The notes: a model not told the origin generated them from the sequence alone. Shown: positions 7,921-15,955, counted from the first letter of the stretch. The stretch is 17,198 nucleotides of DNA from Acidimicrobiia bacterium (GCA_022865365.1 JALHSW010000023.1:1-17198); one strand, 5' to 3'. Numbers and translations are program-made.

Positions 7921-10233
7921 TCAGCCCGGTCTCGGTCGGGATGCCCGGGTACGCGCCGCGTCGAGCACCACTCGCTGCTCGGCGGCGGCGATCACCTGCC
8001 GAGCACCGTCGACAGCGTCGGGGCTCACCGACACCGACGTGATCCCGAAGCGCACGAGGTGCTCCGCGAACTCCGGACGCGTCGAGGGCGCCTGGCCGCA
8101 CAGTGACGACGTGATGCCCGCCTCCCGGGCCGCGCCGATGATACGACCGATCGCATCGAGGACAGCGTCGTCACCTTCGTCGAAGAGCTCCGCACACACC
8201 TCCGAGTCGCGGTCGACGCCCAGCATGAGCTGCGTCAGGTCATTGGATCCGATGGACACGCCGTCGATTCCCATTGCCGCGTACTCGGGGATGCGGTACA
8301 TCACCGATGGCACCTCGGCCATCACCCAACGATGCAGCCCGCGCTGGCGACCGAGCGGGCTCGCGTCGAGGAGCTCGAGGCACGCCTCGAGCTCCCACCG
8401 CGTGCGGACGAACGGGATCATGACGTGCAGGTTCGGGGTCTCCTGCCGAACGCGGTCGAGGAGCTCGAGCTCGAGCTCGAAGAGGTCGGGCTCGCGGACG
8501 TAGCGGTAGCAGCCGCGGTACCCGATCATCGGGTTCGCCTCGAGCGGCTCGTACGCCTCCCCGCCCTCGAGCGCGCGGAACTCGTTCGTGCGAAAGTCGA
8601 TGGTGCGGTACACGACGGGGCGCGGGGCGAACGCCCGCGTGATCCGCAGCAGCGACTCCGACATCCTGGCGATGAACTGCTCACGTCCGCCCTTGGCGAG
8701 GAGGTGGCGGGGGTGCTCGCCGCCGAGTGCGTCGGTGATCATGAGCTCGGCGCGGAGGAGACCCACGCCGTCGACGGGGAGCGCCGCGACCTCTTCGGCG
8801 TGCTCCGCGTAGGCGAGGTTCACGTAGAGGCGCGTTGCCAGCGGCGCCATCGATTCGGAAGTGACCGCCATCCGTGCCGCGATCGTGGGCGTGTTCGCGC
8901 CTATCGTCGCGGTGACGTCGCCCTCGTACACGGCGCCGGCGGCGCCGTCGACGGTCACGAGCTCGCCGTCGCGCAGCACATCGGTCGCACGGCGCGTGCC
9001 CACGACGCACGGGACGCGCAGCTCACGGCTCGCGATGGCCGCGTGGCACGTGATCCCCCCGCCGTCGGTCACGAGCGCCGCGGCGCGGCGCATCGTGGGG
9101 ACCCAGTCCGGAGACGTCATCGGCGCGACCAGGATCTCGCCGACCAGGAGCAGGCGACCCTCCGTGGCCGAGCGCAGGATCCGTACCTTCCCTGCGACGA
9201 TCCCTGGCGCGGCCGCGAGTCCGGTGACGAGAGGGGCGGACGGAGGCTCGGTGGACCGCTCAGGTCGGGCATCGTCAGCCGTCGACGGGCTGAGTGTGGT
9301 GATCGGGCGCGACTGGAGCAGGTACAGGTCGCTCCCCCGATACGCCCATTCCATGTCCTGGGGTTTGCCGTAGTGCTCTTCGACGCGCGCGCCGAGGCGG
9401 GCGAGCTCGAGGATCTCGTCGTCGGACAAGACGCGGCGCGCGCCAGTCGCGTCATCGAGATCGATCCGCTCGTCCTCACCGTTCGCGCCCTGGCGGATCA
9501 TGAAACGCTGGTGGCCGACCCGCGCGCTGACGAGACGAGGGCCGTCCTTCGCGACGACATAGGTGTCGGGTTCGACCGCGCCGCTCACGACCACTTCGCC
9601 GAGACCCAGCGCGGCCTCGATCACGATCCGTGCGCGATCGCCCGTCGCGGGGTCGACCGAGAACATCACGCCCGAGCGCTCGCTGTCGACCATCTCCTGG
9701 ACGACGACGGCGATCGCGGGCTCGACGTCGACACCCTGGACCGCGCGATAGGCAACGACCCGCGGCCCGAAGGCAGAAGCCCAGCAGTCGACGATGCGCG
9801 CGATGAGCACATCGTCGCCCGCGACGTTCGTGAAGGTCTCGTTCATGCCGGCGAATGACGTTTCCGCGGTGTCCTCGCTCGTTGCCGAAGAACGGACCGC
9901 GACCTTCGGATCGGCTCCCAGAGCGTGGTACGCGGCGAGGACCTCGTCGCGAGTGTCCGCGGGCATGCCGGCGTCGACCACGAGCGCGCGCAGGCGCTCG
10001 GAAGCGGCCTCGAGCGCAGCCGGATCGTCGACATCGGCGGCTGCTGCCTCGTCACGGAGAAGCGCACGGACTCCGGCGGCGTCCATCGCGTACAGATACG
10101 CGTCAGCCGCGATGACGAAGCCTGGCGGAACGGGGAGTCCCGCGGCCGTGAGCTCGCCCAGGTTGGCTCCCTTGCCGCCCGCGATGGGCGTGTCGTCGCG
10201 CCGAAGGTCTCGGAACCACACGATGCTCGCCAA
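7921..10233 (-). CDS. ppsA: Phosphoenolpyruvate synthase (pyruvate, water dikinase)
   Basis: 770 residues from TTG at 10233. Makes PEP from pyruvate with ATP giving AMP and phosphate, feeding gluconeogenesis. The N-terminal ATP-grasp-like domain opens VWFRDLRRDD, then GGKGANLGEL and G-L-P-V-P-P-G-F. The phosphohistidine domain has G-G-I-T-C-H-A-A-I with catalytic H397. The C-terminal TIM-barrel PEP-binding domain has T-I-D-F-R-T-N-E-F, G-Y-R-G-C-Y-R, IGSNDLTQL and the active-site C712 in SLCGQAPS. The open frame continues another 774 codons antisense to the ATPase gene, but that part has no homology feel. TTG 10233 (L-A-S-I-V-W-F) follows AAAGG at 6 nt spacing and sits right at the domain start. 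Length and the LCGQ motif favour PEP synthase over pyruvate phosphate dikinase. Divergent from the metal ATPase. Confidence 0.92.
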   Translation of the reverse strand: MASIVWFRDLRRDDTPIAGGKGANLGELTAAGLPVPPGFVIAADAYLYAMDAAGVRALLRDEAAAADVDDPAALEAASERLRALVVDAGMPADTRDEVLAAYHALGADPKVAVRSSATSEDTAETSFAGMNETFTNVAGDDVLIARIVDCWASAFGPRVVAYRAVQGVDVEPAIAVVVQEMVDSERSGVMFSVDPATGDRARIVIEAALGLGEVVVSGAVEPDTYVVAKDGPRLVSARVGHQRFMIRQGANGEDERIDLDDATGARRVLSDDEILELARLGARVEEHYGKPQDMEWAYRGSDLYLLQSRPITTLSPSTADDARPERSTEPPSAPLVTGLAAAPGIVAGKVRILRSATEGRLLLVGEILVAPMTSPDWVPTMRRAAALVTDGGGITCHAAIASRELRVPCVVGTRRATDVLRDGELVTVDGAAGAVYEGDVTATIGANTPTIAARMAVTSESMAPLATRLYVNLAYAEHAEEVAALPVDGVGLLRAELMITDALGGEHPRHLLAKGGREQFIARMSESLLRITRAFAPRPVVYRTIDFRTNEFRALEGGEAYEPLEANPMIGYRGCYRYVREPDLFELELELLDRVRQETPNLHVMIPFVRTRWELEACLELLDASPLGRQRGLHRWVMAEVPSVMYRIPEYAAMGIDGVSIGSNDLTQLMLGVDRDSEVCAELFDEGDDAVLDAIGRIIGAAREAGITSSLCGQAPSTRPEFAEHLVRFGITSVSVSPDAVDGARQVIAAAEQRVVLDAARTRASRPRPG

Positions 10234-10300
10234 GGCCTGCCTTTGTTCGGGGGTCCGCTCGGTACGCGTTGATCGTGCGCCCAAGTGGCCTGACGGGGCC

Positions 10301-10316
10301 AGGGCCGGAGGTCCCT
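10301..10316. promoter_or_regulatory. Candidate DevR/DosR-type operator in ppsA/ATPase divergent region
   Basis: AGGGCCGGAGGTCCCT is an imperfect 16-bp palindrome whose minus-strand reading contains GGGACCTCCGGCCC. That closely resembles the GGGAC-N4-GGCCC form I recall for DevR/OsdR boxes in high-GC Actinobacteria (12 of 14 to GGGACCTTCGGCCC). It lies 43 bp before the ATPase ATG and 67 bp before the ppsA start, so it could serve both. The genes around it are of the kinds known to belong to such hypoxia/NO regulons. Confidence 0.45.
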
Positions 10317-10325
10317 CCCGAGGGT

Positions 10326-10343
10326 TTCGGATCTCGTCCCGAA
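10326..10343. promoter_or_regulatory. Second inverted repeat next to the DevR-like box
   Basis: TTCGG (10326-10330) and CCGAA (10339-10343) are separated by 8 bp. Read on the minus strand it begins TTCGGGAC, identical to a half-site of the mycobacterial DosR consensus, but the other half is degenerate and the element is 2 bp short. Its centre is about 26 bp from the centre of the box at 10301-10316. It ends 16 bp before the ATPase start codon. Confidence 0.3.
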
Positions 10344-10359
10344 GGCGGAGAATGAGGCC

Positions 10360-12729
10360 ATGGCTACGCCTGCAGGCTCGGTGATACAGGGCGGACCCGG
10401 CGATGCCGGGGTTCGTCGGCGCGTCGCGGGGCGGGTCTCGGGCCCCGTGCTGTTCGTGGCATTGGCCGTGGGTGGGCTCGTCGCGGGTGCGGTGCTCTGG
10501 GCCGCCGATGCGTCGGACGGCGCCGAGTTGGCGTGGGCGCTCACCACCGTCATGGGCATCGGCCCGGCTGTCGTGTGGGTGCTGGTGAGCCTTCGGCGCC
10601 GCCGGCCCGGCGTGGACCTCATCGCCGTGCTCGCGCTGGTCGGTGCGCTGGCCGTGGAGGAGTTCTTCGCCGGCGCGGTGATCACGGTGATGCTCGCGAC
10701 CGGCCGGCTGCTCGAGGCGCTGGCCTCGGCGCGAGCCGACCGCGAGCTGCGCGCCCTGCTGGATCGCGCCCCCCGCACCGTGCACCGCTACGAGGGGTCC
10801 GAGCTGACGACGCCGCCGCTCGACGCGGTGCGGCCCGGCGACCGGTTGCTGATCCGCCCGGGCGAGGTCGTCCCGGTCGACGGGCGCGTCGAGGGGGACG
10901 ACGAGGCCGTGCTCGACGAGTCTGCGCTCACCGGCGAAGCGCTGCCGGTGTCGCGACCGGTGGGTGACGCGGTCCGCAGCGGCGTCGTGAACGCCGGTGC
11001 GCCGTTCGATCTGCGTGTCACGACCACCGCCGAGGAGAGCACCTACGCCGGCATCATCCGGATGGTCGAATCGGCGCGCGCCCAACAGGCACCGTTCGCA
11101 CGGCTCGCCGATCGGTACGCCGTCGCGTTCGTTCCCCTGACATTGGTCGTCGCCTCGGTGGCGTGGCTGGTGTCGGGCGATGCGGTGCGCGCCGTCGCGG
11201 TGTTGGTGGTCGCGACCCCATGCCCGCTGATCCTCGCGGCACCCGTCGCGGTCGTCGCGGGCATGTCGCGCATGGCCGGCCGCGGCGTGATCGTGAAGGG
11301 TGGCGGCGCACTCGAGCGCCTCGCCGGGGGCAGAGTGCTGCTCTTCGACAAGACCGGGACGATCACGCAGGGCCGACCGACCGTGGCTGAGGTCGTCGCG
11401 GCCGGCGAGGCGGTGTCGGCCGAGGAGGCGCTGCGCCTCGCGGCCTCGCTCGAGCAGGTGTCGCCCCACGTGCTGGCATCCGCGATCGTGCGCGACGCGC
11501 GTGCTCGCGGCCTGGATCTCGCGCTCCCCAGCGACGTCGACGAAGTTCCGGGGCGGGGGGTGCGCGGCGAGGTCGACGGAAGCGCGGTCGCGGTGGGGCG
11601 GGCCGACTGGGTCGCTGTCGACGGAAACGAGACGTGGGTCCGTTCGGCCCGGCGGCGGGCCGAGCTCGATGGGTCCATCGCCGTCTTCGTCGGCATCCAC
11701 GGCGCGCTCGCCGCCAGCCTGCTGCTCGACGACCCGGTGCGCGCCGACGCGGCCCGCACGATCCGTGCGCTGCGACAGGCGGGGATCGGTCGGGTCGTGA
11801 TGGTCACCGGTGATCGCGCCGAGGTCGCCGAGTCGGTCGCGGCCGTGTGCGACATCGACGAGGTGCTTGCCGAGCGCTCTCCTGCCGACAAGGTCGAGGC
11901 GGTCCAGTTCGAACGTCGCAACGGTTCCACGATCATGGTCGGCGACGGCATCAACGACGCGCCGGCCCTCGCCGCGGCCGACGTCGGCGTCGCCATCGGT
12001 GCTCGGGGTTCCACCGCCTCGTCGGAGGCCGCGGACGTCGTGCTCACCGTCGATCGGCTCGACCGGCTCGGCGACGCGATCCGCATCGCCCAGCGGGCAC
12101 TGCGGATCGCGCGCCAGAGCGTGGTGGTCGGGATGGGGCTGTCGCTCGTGGCGATGGGTTTCGCCGCGGCGGGATTCCTGCCCCCGGCCGTCGGTGCCCT
12201 CCTGCAGGAAGGCATCGACATCGCGGTGATCCTCAACGCACTGCGCGTGCTCGTCGGAGGACAGGAGCAGCTCCGCCTCGGTGACGATGACGCGGCGCTG
12301 AGCCGACGCTTCGTGGCGGAGCATCAGCACCTGCGCGCCGAGCTCGAGGGCATCCGTGACGCGGCCGATGCGCTCGGGATCGAATCGCCGACGGCGGCAC
12401 TGCACCGGGTGCGGGGCGTGCACCTCTTCCTCGTCGACGACCTCCTGCCCCACGAGATGGCCGAAGACGCCGAGCTCTACCCGGTGCTCGACCGAGTCCT
12501 CGGCGGGCACGACGCGACGGGAACGATGAGCCGAACGCACGCCGAGATCGCGCACCTCGTCCGGCGGCTCGGCCGCCTCCTCGACGAGATGCCGTCTGAC
12601 GGTCCCGACGAAGACGACATCGTCGAGCTACGCCGTGTGCTCTACGGGTTGCACGCGATCTTGCGCCTGCACTTCGCCCAGGAGGACGAGGGCTACTTCT
12701 CGTTGATCGACGACCCACCGAAACCGTGA
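10360..12729 (+). CDS. P1B-5-type metal-transporting ATPase with C-terminal hemerythrin domain
   Basis: 789 residues. Membrane ATPase that would export a transition metal; characterised P1B-5 members with this architecture have been linked to nickel and iron(II). Seen here: no N-terminal Cys metal-binding domain; several membrane helices in about residues 25-120; actuator TGE at 191-193; transmembrane metal-site TPCP at 286-289 with C288; phosphorylated D330 in DKTGT; GDGIND at 528-533; and last helices with L-L-Q-E-G-I-D-I-A-V-I-L-N-A. The region from about 648 to 789 is a hemerythrin/HHE bundle with candidate di-iron ligands H655 or H657, H698 (with E699), H727, H765 and H771. The TPC motif plus a hemerythrin tail is the known P1B-5 combination. 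The usual His-Pro nucleotide-domain dipeptide reads His-Val at 370-371, which may be a subfamily trait. ATG 10360 has GGAG 9 nt upstream. A hairpin follows the stop. Confidence 0.93.
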   Translation: MATPAGSVIQGGPGDAGVRRRVAGRVSGPVLFVALAVGGLVAGAVLWAADASDGAELAWALTTVMGIGPAVVWVLVSLRRRRPGVDLIAVLALVGALAVEEFFAGAVITVMLATGRLLEALASARADRELRALLDRAPRTVHRYEGSELTTPPLDAVRPGDRLLIRPGEVVPVDGRVEGDDEAVLDESALTGEALPVSRPVGDAVRSGVVNAGAPFDLRVTTTAEESTYAGIIRMVESARAQQAPFARLADRYAVAFVPLTLVVASVAWLVSGDAVRAVAVLVVATPCPLILAAPVAVVAGMSRMAGRGVIVKGGGALERLAGGRVLLFDKTGTITQGRPTVAEVVAAGEAVSAEEALRLAASLEQVSPHVLASAIVRDARARGLDLALPSDVDEVPGRGVRGEVDGSAVAVGRADWVAVDGNETWVRSARRRAELDGSIAVFVGIHGALAASLLLDDPVRADAARTIRALRQAGIGRVVMVTGDRAEVAESVAAVCDIDEVLAERSPADKVEAVQFERRNGSTIMVGDGINDAPALAAADVGVAIGARGSTASSEAADVVLTVDRLDRLGDAIRIAQRALRIARQSVVVGMGLSLVAMGFAAAGFLPPAVGALLQEGIDIAVILNALRVLVGGQEQLRLGDDDAALSRRFVAEHQHLRAELEGIRDAADALGIESPTAALHRVRGVHLFLVDDLLPHEMAEDAELYPVLDRVLGGHDATGTMSRTHAEIAHLVRRLGRLLDEMPSDGPDEDDIVELRRVLYGLHAILRLHFAQEDEGYFSLIDDPPKP

Positions 12730-12736
12730 GAGCAGG

Positions 12737-12760
12737 CGAGTCGCGCCGGTGCGCGACTTG
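12737..12760 (+). terminator. Hairpin terminator candidate after the metal ATPase
   Basis: AGTCGCGC (12739-12746) and GCGCGACT (12751-12758) pair perfectly around a CGGT tetraloop, with two further flanking pairs (one G-U). It begins 8 nt after the ATPase stop. There is no clear U tract, as is common in high-GC genomes. Confidence 0.55.
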
Positions 12761-12995
12761 GGTGCCTTGCGTGGTCTTCCCCGACTCCGATCTGCCGAAG
12801 CACGCGAGCGAACTGCGGTTGACCGAACCGCGCGACAACGCCCCGCTCATGACCGACGGCCACTCCCCTGCTTGATCGCGACCCGGAAGAGCTCCTCGGG
12901 CTCGACCGCGAGCACGAGCAGCAGGTGCTCCAGATGTCGGCGATCGGCAGCTCGTGGTGCGCGCCGCTACTTCGCGATTCGCCCGTCCCTGGGCA
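12761..12995. other. Intergenic stretch without a convincing gene
   Basis: About 235 bp between the ATPase hairpin and the NTF2-like remnant. Two short frames have a coding flavour but no recognised family. One is on the plus strand, V-P-C-V-V-F-P-D-S-D-L-P, ending at a TGA near 12874. The other is on the minus strand, ending at the TGA at 12847-12849, and reads H-L-E-H-L-L-L-V-L-A-V-E-P-E-E-L-F before its end; it opens after a TAG near 12975 and lacks a clear start. Either could be gene debris, given the decayed gene next door. Confidence 0.4.
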
Positions 12996-13211
12996 TCACG
13001 ACCAGATGGCGTCCTCTGCGGCCTGGTCGCTGTTCTCGTCGGTGCGGGCGATCTTGTCGCCCTCGACCCTGAAATCGAGGGTCGTGGTCACGTCGAGCTT
13101 CTTGTCGCCGCGCTTGGCCGTGGACCGCTGCTTCGCGACCACCGCGTCCTGACCCTTGTGCTCGCCCGACGTCAGGTTGTTCACCGGCACGTGGCGAAGA
13201 TCCTGGCTCAC
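12996..13211 (-). pseudogene. Remnant of an NTF2/SnoaL-like protein
   Basis: 71 residues in frame from a GTG that overlaps the MFS stop (GTGA, 13208-13211). SnoaL-like proteins are cone-shaped ligand-binding or isomerase folds of about 130 residues. The first part, H-V-P-V-N-N-L-T-S-G-E-H-K-G-Q-D-A-V, matches the segment after the usual H-V-P-G-x-N-P-L-x-G. The last part, L-D-V-T-T-T-L-D-F-R-V-E-G-D-K-I and D-Q-A-A-E-D-A-I-W-S, matches the family's C-terminal strand and D-Q-x-A-x-D-x-F-W ending. About 30 N-terminal residues and roughly 25-30 central residues expected between QDAV and VAKQRST are missing, so the fold cannot be complete. It may still be translated by coupling to the MFS gene. 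Family recognition is by pattern; the deletion interpretation is inference. Confidence 0.6.
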
Positions 13212-14647
13212 GCGTTGGCGCGGTGACGGTGGCGGTGCGACGCCGTCAGCGGGACCGGTGTGGACTCGCTCGCTCCGTGCACGAAGCGCAGCACGACGAG
13301 GAACCCGATGACGGCGAGGAACGCGTCGACACGGAACGCCACGCTGATCCCCTCGCTCAGGGTGTCCTGGGACGCGACGATCGCAGTGTTGAGCCCGAGC
13401 CCGACCGCCCCGCCGGCGATCTGGCACATGTAGATGATCCCGCCGGCGAGGCTCGAGCGCGACGGATCGAGCGCGGTCACCCCCACCGTCGTGATCGACG
13501 AGTAGAAGAGCCCGACGCCGATGCCGAGGATGACCAGGCCGGGCACGAGGGACTCGTATGAGGAGTCGGCGTCGAGGAACGAGAGCACGAACATGCCGAG
13601 CGCCAGGGTGATGGCACCGGACGCGACGACGATCCGGGCCCCGAGGCGGTTGTACAGCGCCCCGGCCACGAACGACGTGACCGCGAACACGCCCATCATC
13701 GGCAGCAGCCCCTCGCCGGCGCCGAGCGCAGAGAAGCCGAGCACCTTCTCGAAGAACTGGGGGAGGTAGAGCAGGGCAGAGAAGAAGATCGCCGACATCA
13801 GCAGCACGGCCGCGCACGCGGCGGCGAACACGGGGTTGCGGAGCACGTCGCTCGGGACGAGCGCGGCCGAACCCCGCCCGCGCTCGACGAAGACGAACGA
13901 CACGAGCGCCACGGCGGCGACCGCGAAGAGGATGAGGATCTCCGCGGTCGCGAAGCCGATGTCGGGACCTTCGTCGAGCGCGACGAGCAATGCGACCAGC
14001 CCGAGAGAAAGGACGGCGATGCCGCGGTAGTCGATCCGATGCTCGGCGGCCTCGGCGCGGGTCTCGGTGACCTTGAGCTGAGTGACGATCATGGCGAAGG
14101 CCGTCACCGGGAGATTGATGAAGAACACCCACCGCCAACTGAACTCGTCGGTGAGCACGCCACCGAGCAGCGGCCCGACCGCGTTGCCGAGCCCGGCCAC
14201 GCCGAGGATGAGCCCGCCGGCGAGCCCGGCCTTGTCCTCGGGGAGCAGCCCGTACGTCATGCCGAGGATCGCGGGCCACATGAGCGCGCCGCCCACGCCC
14301 ATCAGCGCGCGCGCCGCGATGAGCAGCTCGACGGTGGGCATGAGCCCGCTCGCGAGGGAGAAGACCGCGAAGATCGTGGCGCCGATCATGAACATCCGCT
14401 TTCGCCCGTAGAGGTCGGCGAGCCGACCGCCGGGGACGATGAGCACGCCGAACACGAGCGCATAGCCGTTGATCACCCACTGCGCACTCGTAAGCGACGT
14501 GCCGAGGTCCTGCTCGATGTTGGGGATGGCCACGCTCAACGCGGTGAAGTCGTTGGCGATCACGAAGACGCCGAGCGCCATCGCTATGAGCGCGAGCCAC
14601 GTGCCCCGCTCGATCTTCTCCCCCGGCTCGCTCACCGGTTCCGGCAT
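13208..14647 (-). CDS. DHA2/EmrB-QacA-type MFS exporter
   Basis: 479 residues, the usual size for 14-helix drug:proton antiporters of the inner membrane. The first helix region, GTWLALIAMALGVFVIAND, is followed by the L-S-V-A-I-P-N-I pattern (usually D..ivnvAlP.i). Motif A is GRLADLYGRKRMF. The antiporter motif C is visible as G-L-G-N-A-V-G-P-L-L-G-G, and S-W-R-W-V-F-F-I-N-L-P-V follows, typical of this group. ATG at 14647 has GGAGGGGGG 4 nt upstream and begins with a short polar tail (MPEPVSEPGEKIERGTW). The open frame runs on to 15226 inside the amidohydrolase, which is a shadow. The gene begins 32 bp after the amidohydrolase stop, so co-transcription is likely; its export substrate may relate to that enzyme. 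Confidence 0.9.
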   Translation of the reverse strand: MPEPVSEPGEKIERGTWLALIAMALGVFVIANDFTALSVAIPNIEQDLGTSLTSAQWVINGYALVFGVLIVPGGRLADLYGRKRMFMIGATIFAVFSLASGLMPTVELLIAARALMGVGGALMWPAILGMTYGLLPEDKAGLAGGLILGVAGLGNAVGPLLGGVLTDEFSWRWVFFINLPVTAFAMIVTQLKVTETRAEAAEHRIDYRGIAVLSLGLVALLVALDEGPDIGFATAEILILFAVAAVALVSFVFVERGRGSAALVPSDVLRNPVFAAACAAVLLMSAIFFSALLYLPQFFEKVLGFSALGAGEGLLPMMGVFAVTSFVAGALYNRLGARIVVASGAITLALGMFVLSFLDADSSYESLVPGLVILGIGVGLFYSSITTVGVTALDPSRSSLAGGIIYMCQIAGGAVGLGLNTAIVASQDTLSEGISVAFRVDAFLAVIGFLVVLRFVHGASESTPVPLTASHRHRHRANA

Positions 14648-14679
14648 GTACCCCCCCTCCGCGATCGACGAAGTCTGCC

Positions 14680-15861
14680 TCAGAGGTGGTACAGCGTTGC
14701 GGCGGTGCCGCCCAGGATCTTGTTGCGCGTCGTCTCGCTCAGCTCGTGCATGTTGGCGTGGGCGCTGGTGAGGGGATCCGGGTAGAGGCACGTCGGGTGC
14801 GGGAAGTCGGTCTCGAACATGATGTTGTCCTCGCCGACGGCGGCGACGAGCGTCGGGAGGTTCGTGCGTTCGAACCACGTCGTCGCGTACATCTGACGCT
14901 TGAAGTACCCCGACGGGGACAGCGAGAGCCGCTCCTTGAGCTTCGGAGCGTTCTCGTCCATCTCGTAGTCGAGCGCCTCGAGGATGAACGGGATCCACCC
15001 CGCGCCGCTCTCCACTGAGACGATCTTCAGCGTCGGGAAGCGCTCGAGCATGCCCGAGCAGATGATGTTGACCACGACCCGACTGTTCCCGACGAACAGC
15101 AGTGTGCCGCCGATCGCGAGCGCGGTGTCCTCGTCGTGGGATGGCCACGGGTAGTTCCCGAAGAACGTCATCGTGGTGAGGCTCGCGCCGATGTGGAAGT
15201 GCACGGGCAGCTCGAGGTCGCTGCACACCTCCCAGAGTGCGTCCCAGGCCCGATTCGCGAGATCGGGCGCGTCCTGGTCCTGGGGATCAGAGGTCATGTT
15301 CACGCCGCGCATGCCGAGACTCGCGGCGCGCTGCGCCTCGCGGACGCACGCGTCGACGTCCCACGCAGGAAGGATCGCCATCGGCAGGAGTCGATTGACC
15401 GACGCCGCCTGCATCTCCGCGTTCGCGTCGTTGTAGACCTGGAGGCAGAACAACCGGTGCTCCGCGTCCGGAACCGCCTCGGCGATGGCCTGGCCGCCGA
15501 GCCCCACGGAGTTCGGGAAGATGATCTGGGCGAAGATCCCCGCCTCGTCCATCATCTCTATACGCGCCACCGGGTCCCACGCGGCCTCGTGGATCCGGTC
15601 GATCTCCCACTCGTACAGCGCCTCGAACGACCGGCCCTTGTGGTTCTGCTTGTCGACGACACCACCGGCGCCGGCCCGGCCCATCACCGCGCCCTCGATC
15701 ACCCAGCTCGCCTCGCCGTCCACGTCGGCGACGTGGGGCATGCGGTCCTTGAGTGCCGCCGGCACCCGGCTGGTCCACAAGTCATGGCGCTCGGTCAGGT
15801 GCGTGTCGGCGTCGACCACCCGCAGATCTGTTGGCCGCACCGCATCCAGCGTGCTCGTCAT
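14680..15861 (-). CDS. Amidohydrolase-2 family metal-dependent hydrolase/decarboxylase
   Basis: 393 residues from ATG 15861. The amidohydrolase-2 group (ACMSD-like TIM barrels) includes hydrolases and non-oxidative decarboxylases of aromatic or lactone substrates. Visible metal or active-site candidates are D19 and H21 in VVDADTH, H221 and H223 in LPVHFHIG, and D352 in FETDFPHP. Other family segments are A-Q-I-I-F-P-N-S-V, M-L-E-R-F-P-T-L-K-I-V and S-V-E-S-G-A-G-W-I-P. A GAGGGGGG stretch lies about 6 nt before the start; the frame extends upstream to 16002 but that overlaps the divergent hydrolase promoter. It heads an apparent operon with the MFS exporter. Exact reaction is unknown. Many actinobacteria have several paralogues of this type next to degradation genes. 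Confidence 0.88.
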   Translation of the reverse strand: MTSTLDAVRPTDLRVVDADTHLTERHDLWTSRVPAALKDRMPHVADVDGEASWVIEGAVMGRAGAGGVVDKQNHKGRSFEALYEWEIDRIHEAAWDPVARIEMMDEAGIFAQIIFPNSVGLGGQAIAEAVPDAEHRLFCLQVYNDANAEMQAASVNRLLPMAILPAWDVDACVREAQRAASLGMRGVNMTSDPQDQDAPDLANRAWDALWEVCSDLELPVHFHIGASLTTMTFFGNYPWPSHDEDTALAIGGTLLFVGNSRVVVNIICSGMLERFPTLKIVSVESGAGWIPFILEALDYEMDENAPKLKERLSLSPSGYFKRQMYATTWFERTNLPTLVAAVGEDNIMFETDFPHPTCLYPDPLTSAHANMHELSETTRNKILGGTAATLYHL

Positions 15862-15925
15862 GAGGCCCCCCTCGACTCGTCGGCTCACCCGTGTCTCGCC
15901 GGTGGGCGAGGCGTCGGGCAGGATC

Positions 15926-15955
15926 ACTGTACGGAGGATCGCGCGTGGCGGTCCA
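15926..15955 (-). promoter_or_regulatory. Candidate promoter for the amidohydrolase operon
   Basis: On the minus strand, TGGACC (15950-15955, four of six to TTGACA) is followed after 18 bp by TACAGT (15926-15931). A start near 15919 would give a leader of about 58 nt. The -10 is embedded in CCGTACAGT, the same 9 bases as upstream of the SulP gene. The divergent alpha/beta hydrolase starts 21 bp beyond the -35, so the two directions probably share control. Confidence 0.4.

Noticed and set aside
8332..9858. 508-codon plus-strand frame inside the PEP synthase gene
   Set aside because: Antisense to a full set of PEP synthase motifs including H397; no domain of its own.
10234..12555. 774-codon upstream extension of the PEP synthase frame, antisense to the ATPase
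   Set aside because: Composition is His/Arg/Asp-rich with no domain resemblance, and the PEP synthase domain begins exactly at the TTG 10233 with a Shine-Dalgarno. It is a reading-frame shadow in high-GC DNA.
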